Of a DNA stretch of 64,000 bases, positions 40,287-53,633 are shown piece by piece. The DNA is from Rhizophagus clarus (lineage: Eukaryota > Glomeromycota > Glomeromycetes > Glomerales > Glomeraceae). Location of the stretch: assembly GCA_015698045.1 (NCBI GenBank), contig BLAL01000053.1, forward strand, positions 1,890,760-1,954,759, written 5' to 3'. The notes under the pieces are model-generated. The model had not been told where the DNA came from and searched no databases. It saw only the letters and a program-made list of their open reading frames with translations. A program made the position numbers and the translations under genes. The stretch's first letter is position 1; the number at the start of each line of letters is the position of its first letter.

Positions 40287-40761
40287 CTCAGATCGACGTT
40301 TGTCATGAGGAAACTTGTGGTTTTCACAGCAAAAAAACGAATGAATCATAAATTTTGTTCGACACAAGGTTCTTTTTGGTCCTTTCTTATTCTTTAATTT
40401 TGAAAATTTATTTAGACAATTATCTCCGAAACTTAAGACTTATTGTGGAAATTAATTTAATGAGTTAAAAATTTGTTCGAACATTTCGCGGACTTTTCCG
40501 TAATTTTTGGTATCACTGAAATAAAATTGACAAATAGTAAATAATCTTCCAAATGACTCAAATGACTGATGAAGTTATGATTAAGATAGTGTAGATCTAC
40601 AGATGATTAGATAAAAACATTTGCATATAAATTATACAGATGGTACCTATCTTCGACTAAAACTTTGAGTTCTGAATCAGGATTCAGCGTTCAAATTAAT
40701 CTAATTTTTTCTATTTTTTTTCAAATAGAATCAATTGGATCTCTTTCCTTTTATTATAAGA

Positions 40762-42258
40762 ATGGATTTAATTTCTGTAGTTTATGTAGAATCAGTTAAT
40801 TCCAATCTTATATGTTGTGTCTGTCAAACACCTTTCGTTGATCCTGTAGTTATAGAATCTTGCGGGTAAATAAATTTATTATAATTTTTGTTGATTTACT
40901 TAATAACATATCAAGTGACCTATTCCATTCACTCTCGAACATTTTGACAGTCACACATTTTGCAAGAATTGTATTACTCAAGCACTATCCACAAAATCAA
41001 CTTGTCCAGTTGATCGATCACATATTCCTAATGTTAATGAACTTCGACCTGCTGCAAAAATAATTGTGAACATGGTTAATGAATTATTAGTTTATTGTCC
41101 GAATAAAAATGACGGATGTCCTTATCAAGGACAACGTCAATTGTTAATTACTCATCTCAAGGAGGAATGTTTATTTACTAAATTAGCATGTTGTAATGAA
41201 GAATGCAAAGAAATTATTTTCAAAAAAGATTTACCAAAACACATGGAAAATTGTAAAGCTAGAATGGTTAAATGTGAAAATTGTGAAGCTAAAGTTCAAT
41301 TATCTATTTTAGAGGTAAATTTGATTATCCCAATTTTAATCTTCACGCACCTACTTTTTTTTTCATTTTTCATCTTAGATAAATTAAATTAATAACCACT
41401 TTTATAAAGGGGCACAAGTCTACTTGTCCAGTCAAAAATATAGAATGTCCTTTTTGTTATACCACACATATTCAATCAGTACATACTTTACACCTTGAAG
41501 AATGTCCAGAAAAACCTGTCACTTGTCACCATGCAGAATTTGGTTGTTCTTGGGAAGGTCTTCAACGTGATTTATCAGATCACATTGACTCATGTAGTTA
41601 TGAGTCATTGAAAGGGTTTTTTAATATGTATAAACAGCGCAATGAAGCTCTTGAACAAGAAAATCAACGATTAAAAACAACTATTCATGAACTTAATAAC
41701 ACAGTGAACTTATTAGAAAATCAGGTTTCGGCCATGTCTGACTGGTTATCAAATTTTACGGATTCAAAGGGAACATTGTCAAATTCTGAAGGACAACCTT
41801 CAAGTTCAATATTATCGGACGATGATCATATGAAGAATGAAATTGAAAATTTAAATTTTAATCTAATGGATTTAGACGCAATTATGACAGAGAATATGAG
41901 AATGCAAGAAGAAATTCAAAGTGTAAAAAATGTTTGTTATGGGTTAAGAATGCAAATGCATTACCTATTAATGGAGAGGAGAGGTGGGGAGCCATCTGTT
42001 GGAACAGCGGGTCCAACAAATTCTGTTGTTAGAACAGGATTAAATGGTCATATTGGTATTGGAAGAACTGTTCCACCCAGTGCAAATAACTCCAAATCTA
42101 GTCCTGACTCTTCTTCGGAATTAAATACACGTCCTCTTCGTTCATTGGGACCGGGTAAATATTTTTATACACATATCATCATTTCTTAGAAATATACGTT
42201 CATATTACTATTTATCTTTTACATATTTTTAGAGTCTCCGCGTCAAGAAAAACTCTAA
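40762..42258 (+). CDS. RING and TRAF-type zinc-finger protein
   Basis: The start at 40762 gives MDLISVVYVESVNSN. The RING finger is CCVCQTPFVDPVVIESCGHT, then FCKNCITQAL and CPVDR; the last ligand is Asp rather than Cys, as in many TRAF-type RINGs. TRAF-type zinc fingers follow: YCPNKNDGCPYQGQ, CCNEECKEIIFKKDLPKHME, CENCEAKVQ, CPFCYTTHIQ and CHHAEFGCSWEG. Then a coiled coil (NEALEQENQRLKTTIHELNN) and a serine/glycine-rich tail ending ESPRQEKL. No MATH domain. Four exons; the tail exon is only 26 bp (42233-42258). It is probably a ubiquitin ligase or scaffold; targets are unknown. It is the last ordinary gene before the AT-rich desert. Confidence 0.88.
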
Positions 42259-43901
42259 TTATTATCTTACTACTTAAGTTTTATATCTAATTGAAATAAA
42301 TGTTCAAAGATATACCAATGAATTTTATTTACAATCCTCAGATATCAAAAAATTTTTTTTTTTTAAAAAAAAAAGAAATTAATGTAACATAATTATATAT
42401 TATTATATATTATATATTTAAAAAGAAATACATTATTTAAATTAATACAATTCTACATTAAAAAACAATTTGAATCATCTATTAATTTTTAAATTAAAGC
42501 TAAAAATATTATATAGAAATTTAAATAGAAAATGAGCCTAATACAATTACAATAATGCTACTAATATTAGAAAATAGACATGATATTAAAATTTAGACTA
42601 TAAGTATATTGGTTCTATATCACAAATTTATTTTTAATGGATTTTTAGCTTATATACTTTAGAATCTTTTCTTTTTAGATAATACTAGTCAGTAAATTTA
42701 TTTTCTTATTTAATAACTAGCTAATATTAATATAATTTCAGCCTTAAAGAAATGCTTAGAATTCAAAGTAAAAGTATACCAGAAATCAGCTAATTTAATA
42801 AAGAGGTAAAAGGCAATTAGGTATTATAATTATATAACTTCAGTTATATAATATATACTATTTAATATATAATTTTCATTATTAATTTATTAAGCAATTT
42901 ATTTGTAATTATCTAGACATTTATTAATTCAAATTAAATAATCTTTTTTTTTTTATTTTGTAACTTAAATAACTTTACAAAATAAAAAAATATTTATTTA
43001 AATTAGATTACTAGAAGTTAAAATAATTATATAATTTCAATTATATATATCATATAATATTATATATAATACCCTTAATGTTATTTAAAAAAATTAGTCT
43101 AAATTGAATAATACTTTTCAAATATTAAAATATAGAAAAGTAATATAAATAATCACTATTAATCAATATATATTTTACTATTAAATGTATTAAATCTAAT
43201 AAAAAGATTACTTTATTAATTATAAAAATTAAACCATAAATTATTTATTAAAAAAGAAAAAATATTATTTTAAATAGTAAATTTTAATATAATAAATAAT
43301 ATAATATAACAGATTATTCAGTATAATACTAATTTTAAATATAAAAAAAATTTTAGTATAAATAATATATACTGAAAATATAAATAAATTTAAAATTAGA
43401 AAAAAATTTAATAATGAAAATCTGAAATAATTTTAAAATCTAAAAATCTTAGGATGATTAGTTTAATACTTGTGGAATACAACCAACCTTTGTACTTTTA
43501 ATTATTTATCATTTAAGTGATTTTTAATTTTAAAATATAATTTTTTTTATTTTAAATTAGTTAAACCAATTTTGCAAATAATGTACATTACTATATATTT
43601 TTTTTTATTTTTTTAAAAAGTATTAAATTTGCCTAAAATATATATATGATTTTATAAAAATCAATATAATTTGCAAAAATTCAATATTATAATACATTGC
43701 TAAATTTAACTTAATTTGCTAAACTTAAATTATAACCTTAAATTAAATTTGGTTTAATTTACTAAAATCTAAATATGATATATATTAGAAATATCTGGAA
43801 TCCTAATTATTTTAAAAGTAATATATTTACAAAAAAGAATAGAATTTAATTATTAAATGATATATTTAAATCTTTAAATATCTTACTATATATTAATATA
43901 T

Positions 43902-44056
43902 GGATTTTTTACTAGAAAAATGACCTTCTGAGAAATTTTTTAACTAAATTTTATTGTTAAGCTCATTTTAAACTATTAGCTTTGAAAAATAAAGAATTAT
44001 AAAAATCTTAATTTTTGGTAAAAAGTTCTCAGAAGGTCATTTTCTTAGCAAAGAAC
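43902..44056. mobile_element. MITE, TIR AAAATGACCTTCTGAGAA
   Basis: The left arm (43902-43938) contains AAAAATGACCTTCTGAGAAA; the right arm (44013-44056) is its reverse complement. With gaps the complementarity spans about 40 bp. The core of about 75 bp is non-coding. Both flanks carry ATATTA-type sequence, so a target-site duplication is possible but unresolved. Confidence 0.65.
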
Positions 44057-44504
44057 CCATATATTAGTTTAAATTATATATCAGAAAATTTTATAGTGCA
44101 AAAAGTTATGCAAGTTAACGTATTATAATATTTTGTAAGTTTTCAGACCTATTATAAATTTAATGAAATAATTTCTTTATGCTAAAATATGTATTCTGTA
44201 TTTTTAGCTAGCTTACGAGCTTTATTTCTTACCTTTTGAAGTATTGATTGACACAAACTTAATGAAAGCAGTTGGCTTTTATATTTTTCAATAAATTTTT
44301 CATGATTTTCTGATGTTAAATTTACTCCTATTTTTACTAAATAATTAAAACAACCAATTAGAAATCAGTTTTTAACATCTGAATTGTGAAAAAAAGAAGT
44401 TATTTTTTCAGAAATGTTTATTTATGAAAAAGTTGGTTATAAAAATATAATAACTACAAGAAAATACAGATTGGCATTGATTAAATAAATTTCTGAAAAA
44501 AAAT

Positions 44505-44795
44505 ATATTACATAAATCTATCTAAGAGAATTACAATATAAATTGTAATAATAAATTCTAGTAAGCATATAATACTCTTTTTTCATGCATCGATCATAGA
44601 GGTTTATATAATGGGTGGATCCATATGGATATAAAAATCTAATATAATCCAATATATTGAAAAAGAGTATATTATACAAATCTACTAAAAAAATCATAAA
44701 AACTGTGATAGATTCTAATAAGCATGCAATTTTCTCTTTTCAAGTATCAGCTATAAGGATTCATATACTAATAGGTGGATCTATATAAACATAGG
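44505..44795. repeat. Diverged tandem duplication, about 155 bp x2
   Basis: Two copies share the order ATAAATCTA, TTCTARTAAGCAT, CTCTTTT, and then ATTCATATAAT/GGTGGATC with ATATAA. Identity is moderate. Nothing coding. Confidence 0.5.
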
Positions 44796-44885
44796 ATATT
44801 GTATGATATCAGAAATATTACTAAAACTGAATACTGAACTGCTGTGGTTGATGAGGTTTTAATATTCTCAATCTTTCTTTATTTG

Positions 44886-45197
44886 CTAAAATATTCTAAG
44901 AAATAAAAAATATAAATTGCTATCAATATACATGCAAAAGCAATGTAAACTTAGATACTTATCTTTTTCTTCACTTGTAAGTTTATTAATGAAATCTATG
45001 ATTGCCAATATTATGTCATCTGGAATTTTCCATTTCTCTAGCTTATCTTTAATCAACTTAAAAAAGATTTGACCAGTGATGTTTTTCTTGTGAATAATAC
45101 TCAAGTCATTCATATTAAAATATAAGTAGTATTCTAAAATTCTGATAAGTTTTTCTGTATCACATTTTCTAATTTCCTTTATTAGCATAAATAACAT
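44886..45197 (-). pseudogene. SAM-like domain fragment
   Basis: The open frame reads TEKLIRILEYYLYFNMNDLS, then NITGQIFFKLIKDKLEKW and DDIILAIIDFINKL. The spacing (helix, x-I-x-G-x-x-F-x-x-L-x-x-x-x-L) follows the SAM-domain pattern common in Glomeromycotina proteins. It lacks other exons and sits in AT-degraded DNA, so I treat it as a relic. Alternative: random AT-rich frame. Confidence 0.4.
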
Positions 45198-45689
45198 AGT
45201 ATATTTATTAGTAAATATGAAAAAAAATTTTATAGTTTAAAATATTTTCAGAAAAATAAGAATTATTTTATCACATTAAGCAATATTCAAAATAAAAATT
45301 GAATTTTATCAGTCAAGTATTCAGAATAAAATTATTTTATCAATCAAAAATCCAGAATGAAATATTTTACCAGATTTTTTTAAAATTTACTATTAAATAA
45401 AAAAAATTAATTTTTATTAAAAAAATTTAAATTCTTCTTTTATATGCATTATTTTAAATTTGTAGTATTCTTATGAAATTAAATTTAGATGAATTCTTTT
45501 TTTTCAAACCAACCATCATCTAAAAATATAATATTTTATTATTTAAAAAATTTCTCAAATCAGTTTTGCTTTAAAAATTCACATTTACTATCAACAGATG
45601 AAAATAAAATAAAATATATAATTCCTAATAATTTAATAAAACTCAAATAATTTTGAAAGCAATATTTCAATTTTTATATTTTTAAAGTT

Positions 45690-47490
45690 TAAATATACTA
45701 TTGCTTTATATCCAAACTATTTCTTATAAATATTACTAACTTCCTTTTTATAAAATTCTAATAAAATATTTAATTCTTTTTTACTATATTTTATAAGTTC
45801 TTCTTTACTGTTTAATCAGTTTGTATAATCAAATATTTTCATTAATTTAAGTAAAGACCTATCAGAAAATCTTTCTTGAATTTTTAAATAATAGCTGATG
45901 CAAATAATAAAATGTCAATGATCCAATCTGCTTCATAGTTTTTATTTCAAATTAATTGATATACACTAATATTAAAATTATCTTTTGCCATTGTAATTAA
46001 TAAGAATCTATTTAAATTTTCTTCAAATAATAATCTACCTTTATTATCATAATTTAAAAATCCTTGTTGAATTCTTTTAAGAATTAATTCTATGACAGGT
46101 TCTATATCAAATGTTTTTTTGTTAAAAAATTTTACTTAAGATCAAAAAATAATTAAAGATATCTAATAAAAAATACAAAAAAGCAAAAAACTTCTAATTG
46201 CAAATTTTCATATATAAAGAAATAAAATTTCATTTTTAAGAATTGTTAAAAGTTATAATTATTGTTTTCAATAATATATTCATTAAAGGTTTAATAAAAT
46301 ATATAAGTTTTTGATTGCCTCATACTAAGAAAATTATCAAACTTCATAAATTTGTTTAATTTCAAAATTAGATATTCTAATATTTTTTGATATTTATGTA
46401 AAATATTTATTCTTTTGCTTGAATTAAGAAAAAAAATTATAAACAGATTTTATAATATATTCAATATATTTGTAAAATTCTACTTTTTTTCAAATGAATT
46501 ACAAGGTAAAGTTAATCCATGTACGATATGATGTGTTATAAATGTTGTGCTTTAGATTACATCTTACGTGAAATTAAAATCAAATCATATGAAATTACTG
46601 TATAAGAAAATATTTATATGTAGATTTTTACATGCAATAACATTAATTATCATATCCTATTGGTCAGTATCAATCTAAGGTAAGAATTAATCTAAGACAC
46701 AATATAAATAAACATTTATTTTTTTCTTTATTCTTAATACTACTCCTGTTGATTTTCCTAATATGACATTTACTTCATTTAATGCAAATTATATAAGTTT
46801 ATTTATTAAACCTATAAAATTTTTTTTTTTTTTTTTTTTTAATGATCTATATATGCTTTTATTGATATTTAGTTCATATATTATATAAACAATTTATCAG
46901 AAGCTATATCCACCCTGACCTGCAGAATGTGATCATTAAAGTAGTATTAAACCTATAAAAAAATTATATTAATTATATAATTAAATAATAAATAACAACA
47001 TAATAAATTAATTTATAAATTTACTTTTTTTATCAAATAAATTGATAATTGCTTTAAAAATAGTTTTTGAATCTTTACTTTTTAGTTGAAATAATTTTAA
47101 AAAACAAATTTAATTCTTTTATACAAATAATATTTAATATGAATAATAAGATAAGGTTTATGAAAAATATCAGTATTCTTCTTATCAATCATAATACCAA
47201 ATGCAATAGCTTTATCTAATTCTTTTTAAATTATTTTTTCAATTGATTTTAAAATAACAGATAATATTTCATATTCAGATATATTATTTTTATAAGTAAT
47301 TATATTAAAAGCTGATATTAATTAAAAATATTTAAGAATTCTATAAAGTTTTAATAACTTTATCTACAGAATTATTTAAAATCTTAATAAATTCTACTTT
47401 TGCTATTTTAAAATTTGTTGTATTAATATAATCTTTTATTGAAGCATATTCTGATAAAGTAAAATTTTTAATTTAATTTAAATAATTTTG
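45690..47490 (-). pseudogene. hAT/ZNF862-like protein relic
   Basis: Fragments in order on the minus strand: KSIEKII then ELDKAIAFGIMIDKK (about 47200-47280), matching the FxIMxDEST-type motif of hAT-derived proteins; SKDSKTIFKAIINLFDKKS (about 47050); KFMKFDNFLSMRQS (about 46350), matching the RWLS motif region; FDIEPVIELILKRIQQGFL and IQERFSDRSLLKLMKIFD plus SKEELIKYSKKELNILLEF (45700-46136), the C-terminal part. Many TAA, TAG and TGA codons interrupt it, several where Gln or Trp is expected. No frame is intact. Confidence 0.6.
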
Positions 47491-50400
47491 GTTATTATGT
47501 ATAATATAAATTAATTAATTAATATATTTTAAGTAAAAAATACTTTCTTTTTGAATTTATTTAATTTTTTATGATTTTAACATAATAAGCAGAATATCAG
47601 ATTTTTTAATTCATTATATATTAATTACTTATAAAATTCTAGTTATTCTTTTTAAAGACCTTTATTTTTTTAATATGAAACATATTTTTTTTTAAAAAAA
47701 TTCAAATTTTTTTATATTTTTTTATTAATATTGGTAATTTAGTATTAATTTCTTTTAAATTTAAATTAATATTATAAAATTCATTATCATCAATTTCAAC
47801 TATATTTTTGCTAAAAATTTTTATTTTAAATATCATTTAATAGACATTTTGCACAAAAAAATTAAAAAATTTGATTATTATCAAATTGATAATTTATTTA
47901 CAATATATACTAATATATATATAAAAAATTTATTAAACAAAAATCTGTTTAATTTTAAATTTTTTTAGAAAAAATCCATTATTAAAAATTTTTATCAGGA
48001 GTTTTTTAAAATTTTAGAATTTATAATACTATTTTAAGTATTAATATCAAATATAATCAAAGTATTATTTATTATCAATAATTTACTAATTAATGATTTA
48101 TGCATATACAACTAATTACTAATTATTTATTTTGTTACTATACAATTATTATTTATTACTAAATATTATTATTTTTATTTATTTTAATAATTAGTTTTTA
48201 ATTTATATATTGAAAGTGTAATTTTTGTAGTATTTTTTGATTATTTTTATCCTTTTGTATTTGCAATTTTTTTTTTTTAAAAAGTATGATTTTTGTTAAA
48301 TTTAGCAAAATTATGATTATTTTTTTGCATAATTTTCTTAGCAGTATAAAAGCCAAAAACAGAATTCCTCTTTAAAAAAAAATTATTATATAAATACATC
48401 CAATAAATAATATTAATAAATTAGTTAATAGTCATCAGAAATGTCACTTGAGTTGATGATCATTAATTAAAATAATTTTGTGTAACTATCATTGAATATT
48501 TTATCCAATAGCTAAAAAAAGAAATTTCTTATACAATGCTTACACAAATTAAGTAAATTGATAGTTCATTATATGCATTATAAATTTTCATTATTATTTC
48601 CACTTTAGTAATATTTTTTTTTCTTTTGCATATACAATGAAAGTTCGCCTCAAAAATACAGTTTTCCTTCTGATTGAACTTAAAAGTAAGTATAAAATAC
48701 AATTTAAACAGCAAAAATATATGTAATTTTATAAAAGAAAGAAGTTTTAATAAGTTAAAAAAGACAGTTAGTTAGTTGGTTTTTGTGTAAACTGCAAAAA
48801 ACCATTTTTTATAATAAAAAAAAAATATTTTTTATTCCTATAAACTTTTAATAAAAGCTTTTTTTAACAGTAAATATTTTATTTTTAAGTGTAATTTAGC
48901 AAAATAAACAACTTTCATTAAGCTTAAAAAAGTAATTATTAAGCCAGATTTTTTGTTATTTATGAATTTGATTAAAATTTTTTAATTAAATGCTAATAAA
49001 TCTTTTTTTATTCATAAAAATAATATCATTAGATCTATCTTGATGCTATAAATTGTATTTTAATTAAAAAACTAGTTAGATATAATGGTTTTTTTATTTA
49101 TTTAAATCAAACTTTTAATGCTAAATCTTGGTATTATGATGATAATACTAATACTTGCAATTTATTAAAAGAAATTTAATATTTTTTAGATTTCAATTTA
49201 TTTGGCATGAAAAATAAAATAAAAATTATTTATTTATAAAAAAATTCATGTTGGCTATGTTGGCTGTTAAATCACAAATACATATACTGTAAATAAATAA
49301 AAATAAATAAGTAAAAATTTTTTTATATCTAAATAGCGTTAAAATAAAAGATATTTATGAAATATTTCAAAAAAATAAGCAAAAGTAAAAGGTTGAAAAA
49401 GTTTTCTTAATATTTTATTAGTTTACTATGTTAAAATAGGCTAATAACAGGCAACTTTCTTCAACCAGATTGCGCGAAATTTTTACTTTCTATTGTTTAT
49501 AAATATGTTCTTAAGAACTAGACAAACATGCTCATAATTGTTAAAAATGATGTTACATTATGTAAATACAGTATTATCTATAACCTGAAAATTTTGATTT
49601 TAGCCAAATTTAGACCAGCATTATGAATTTAGCCAGAATTAAGAAAATTTTGGCCAAAATTATGATTTAAAGATTGCTAATTTTAACCATTTGTATTAAC
49701 TTTGACCAACTTTAGATTTTACATATATACTATAGACTTTAAGATCATACTGTACCAATAATTAATATTGTGATATCATAATACAAAAAAACTTTCTTCC
49801 AATCTTGTGACATTTCCACTGACTGTTAATATTATATTATATGATATATATCTAAGCAATATATTAGAATATAAAAAAATAACTTACAATTATAATATTG
49901 AAAGTTGGTAATGAAGAAAGTCCATCAAGTCAATTAACAATTTCAGAAAGTATCTCTCTTTATAATTATTATTTAATTTAATATATGTATGATACCTATT
50001 AACAGAATTATATTCAATAATTGTCATATTGGTATTTTCAAAAATTATAAGATTAAACAATTCAAAAATACTTGTTTTTCTTTCAAAATAATTATAAATA
50101 TTTTTTCTTTTATGTCAATTTCATATTTAACAATTATATTTTTAAATATTAAATGAATAATATAATCATCCAGTTGCTTGTCAGTATATAGATGCCATCC
50201 AAAAATAATAACAGTCTAAATGTATAAATCCAAATTAATTTACAAATTATATATAAATTTTATAATTTATATATTTGGAATTTAAAAATTATGGCAATCA
50301 AAATATACAAATTAATTTGGAATTTACTTAAAATAATTTGGGTGATATCTATATAATATCAGCACACTATTTTCCTTAAACTATAGCTAATAAATATAAC

Positions 50401-51399
50401 ATTATTAATATTAAAAATTAATATACTATACTAAAATAATAAATACTATTAGCACTTTAACTAACTAATAAATAAAAATATGGATATTTTTTTCTTTGAA
50501 GTTGAAGAAAAAAGAATTTTTTAGTATCATGATTTGAATCAGCAATTCTAGTAGAATTAAGAGAAAAAAAAATATTTAAATCAAATTGTTTGCCATTAAT
50601 TTCTTCTTGATTATTTTTTATTGTTCTTTTTTAAAAATAATTCTATTTGGAATATTAACTAATTAGAAAGTAAGCAAATTAATATGCTTACCATTTCTTG
50701 ATGCATTTAATATACAAATTCAAAAGAAAACTCATTTTAATAAACCTAAAGGAACATTAGAATTTAAAGTTTCATGTTAAATAATATAATGAATCTTATC
50801 TGTTAATAATCTATTTATAAATTTTGTTTTATCAATACTTTTTTTTCAAATCCTTAAGAAGACTATTAAAATATATGTATAGATCAGAAAAATCAACCTT
50901 ATTATTATATAGATTGTACTTTTAATTTGGTTTAATATTTTGCAAGTATCTACTAATTGTAAATAAAGTATTTTTTAAAAAACTTTGTGAATAATAATTA
51001 TTATTTTGTAAAATTATATTACAAAGGAATTGTGAAACTTGTAGTTCAATAGTATCTTTATTTTAACTTTCCAAGGAATAATTATAATTGACATTTGCTC
51101 TTCATTTATTTATTATTTTTACTTACTTTTTAGTATTAATAATTGTATTTGGGAGAATTTTTCCTTTTACAAGTGTTAATAATTATTCAATTGAAAATAT
51201 GTGATTATTTTTAGATAAAATATTTTGTAATATTTTATAATAGAATTTTTTTTTGAAAAAATTATATGTAAAAAAAAGCTTTTATAAAAAAGAGTTTAAA
51301 AAAAAGTTTAAATTAAACTATTTATATACTAATAAAATAGTTACACAGTATATATACCTCATAACTATAGTATTGTTATATACATATATTTGCAATAAG
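47491..51399. other. AT-extreme gene desert, middle part
   Basis: Poly(A/T) and mixed AT sequence with no supported gene. At about 49580-49720 there are recurring TTTTGGCCAAAATT-like phrases. A MITE lies at 50181-50372. Open frames present are AT-driven. Confidence 0.5.
50181..50372. mobile_element. MITE, TIR TATAGATxxCAxCCAAA
   Basis: The left arm TCAGTATATAGATGCCATCC is mirrored by the right arm (reverse complement reads GATATTATATAGATATCACC). Complementarity continues inward through AAATTAATTTG/CAAATTAATTT for roughly 60 bp. The core is non-coding. Confidence 0.55.
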
Positions 51400-51890
51400 A
51401 TATCAGGAAATTTTATAGTGCGAAAAGTTGCGCAAGATTACGCATCATAATATTTTGTAAGTTTTCAGACCCACCACAAGTTTGTGAAAGAGTAATATTT
51501 CATAACTTTTTAAAATATTTCGAAATACAAAGTTTCGTAATTTTACAGTTTGTAATATTCCGTAATTTTACGCATTCACAATATTTCGTAATTTTACATA
51601 ATATTTCGTAAGTTTTCAGACCCGCCTGCAAGTTTGCATAAGCATAATATTTTGTAACGTTTTAAGATATTTCGAAATATTACGATATGCAAAGTTTCGT
51701 AATTTTACAGTTCATAATATTGTGTAATTTTATTGCGTAATATTTCGCAACTTTTTAAAATATTTCAAAATATTATGATATACAAAGTTTCGTAATTTTA
51801 CAGTTCGTAATATTCCATAATTTTACGCATTCGCAATATTTCGTAATTTTACATAAATATTTTGTAATGTTTCAAAATTCATTTTTGTAC
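51400..51890. repeat. Degenerate TTTCGTAATTTTACG repeat block
   Basis: Three imperfect units begin near 51512, 51662 and 51753 (TTTAAAATATTTCGAAAT-type then CAAAGTTTCGTAATTTTACA). The leading segment (ATATCAGGAAATTTTATAGT ... GTAAGTTTTCAGACC, 51400-51470) has a diverged second copy at about 44080-44150. Motifs TTACG/CGTAA are shared with the 51-bp array at 53.9 kb. Confidence 0.6.
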
Positions 51891-52019
51891 TATAAGTTTA
51901 TATAATGTATATTTTATTAGATATAATATGAATTAAATTATAAAAAATTACAAGTATTTATTATTATATACAGAATATATAAAAGTAAAAAAAGAAAGAG
52001 TAACAATACAATTAGATGT

Positions 52020-52770
52020 AAAAAGAAAAGAAATAGCTATAGTAACGTTAGTATTAGATATAAAGATAAAAGAAATATTGTTAGTATTGTTAGTGTTGTT
52101 AATATTAGAGTAAAAAGAGTTAAAGAAACAGTAGAAACATGAATATTATCGTTAGTATTAAAGTACAAGTAAAAGAAAAAAAGAAAACGTAGATAGTATT
52201 GTTAGTATTACGATATAAAGTAACAATTAGGGTAAAAAACGTGTTAGTATTAAAACAATTAGTATTAATAAACAAATATTTCTATACCTGCAAAGAATAA
52301 ACTAAAAATAAAAGAAAGAGGAAAAATAAACATGTTGTTGGTATTAAGTAAAAGGAGTAAAAAAAACATAATTAGTATTGTTAGTATCGTTAGTATTGAA
52401 GTAAAAGTAAAAAGGAATAAAGGAAATATGGATATTATTATTAGTATTACGACACAAAGTAACAGAGGTAAAAAGAAAATGAAAATAATTAGTATTAATA
52501 AACAAATATTTCTATACCTGTAAAGAATAAACTAAAAATAAAAGAAAAAGAAGACAAAATAAAAAATAAACATGTTGTTAGTATTAAGTAAAAGAAGTAA
52601 AAAAAACATAATTAGTATTGTTAGTACCAATCGTTAGTATTAAAGTACAAGTAAAAAGAAATAAAGGAAACATGTATATTATTATCAGTATTACGATACA
52701 AAGTAAAAAAGAAGTAAAAAATAATGAAATAATTAGTATTAATAAACAAATATTTCTATACCTGCAAAGC
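52020..52770. repeat. Tandem repeat, period about 230-245 bp, about 3 copies
   Basis: The phrase TTAGTATTAATAAACAAATA recurs at about 52258, 52488 and 52732, each time leading into TTTCTATACCTG. Between copies are TTAGTATTG microrepeats and AAGTAAAAG runs. Open frames here (for example 52332-52523) are by-products of the repeat. Confidence 0.65.
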
Positions 52771-53633
52771 AATAAATTATGAAATATATGTAAATATTCT
52801 GTATATAATTAAAAAATATTGAACAAAAGGATAAAGAAATAATAAAAAGAAAAGAAAAATATTGAACAAAAAAATAAAGAAATAAAGAGACAAAAAATAA
52901 ATAGGATAAAAAACGCGTGCAGATTAAATCACATGCAAGGATCAGCCTAATTTTGATTGGCCAGAAAATACGATACTGTATATGCAATCATGCACAATCA
53001 TATCATGCAGATTTATTTATTTAATTATCAACAACGTGGGTATGATATAAATAAATTGTGACGTTCAATTTGTGTTCAATTTGTGTTGATAATTCTGGTA
53101 AAAAATTATTAATTTTGGCCAAATTTCGTTAAATTTGTTAAATTTGTGTTGAATTTGTGTTGTGTAATTTTTTATTTATTACAAGAGGATGATATTTAGT
53201 AATTGCATGCATGTACAATGTACAAGATTTTTTTTATAATTTTTTTAAGAAATGTACACAAAATATTTAATCAGAATATAATTATTTTATTTTTAAATAT
53301 GATATATTGATATTTATATTTAAAACAATTAAACATGTACATGATTTTCAATTATTTTTAATTGAAATGAAACTGAAATCAAACTAAGATTTTTTTTATT
53401 TTTTGATTTAATCATGATATTTATATTTAGATAATCCATATTCGCATGAGATTTAATTAATATGTTTAATGATGAAAAGTGTAATAAATTAAATTTTAAT
53501 TGAAACGAGAAATAAAATCAAACCAAAGAGGTATTGTTCAAATTTTTATTTAAAGTGACATTTTACAACCTTCTTTCTACCCAAATTTTTACTCATCTCA
53601 AAATCAAATTATAAAAATCAAATCTAATCTAAT

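Larger units (their letters stand above)
42259..44885. other. AT-extreme gene desert, left part
   Basis: Sampled 60-base lines at 43201 and 43261 have five and four G or C by hand count. I see no intact gene. A minus-strand fragment at about 44230-44400 reads GVNLTSENHEKFIEKYKSQL without a known domain. It holds a MITE at 43902, a repeat copy at about 44080-44150 (see 51400) and a duplication at 44505. Confidence 0.6.

Noticed and set aside
45690..47490. Horizontally acquired mycoplasma-like gene using UGA as Trp
   Set aside because: UAA and UAG also interrupt the frame, and the motifs match eukaryotic hAT-derived proteins, so decay explains it better.
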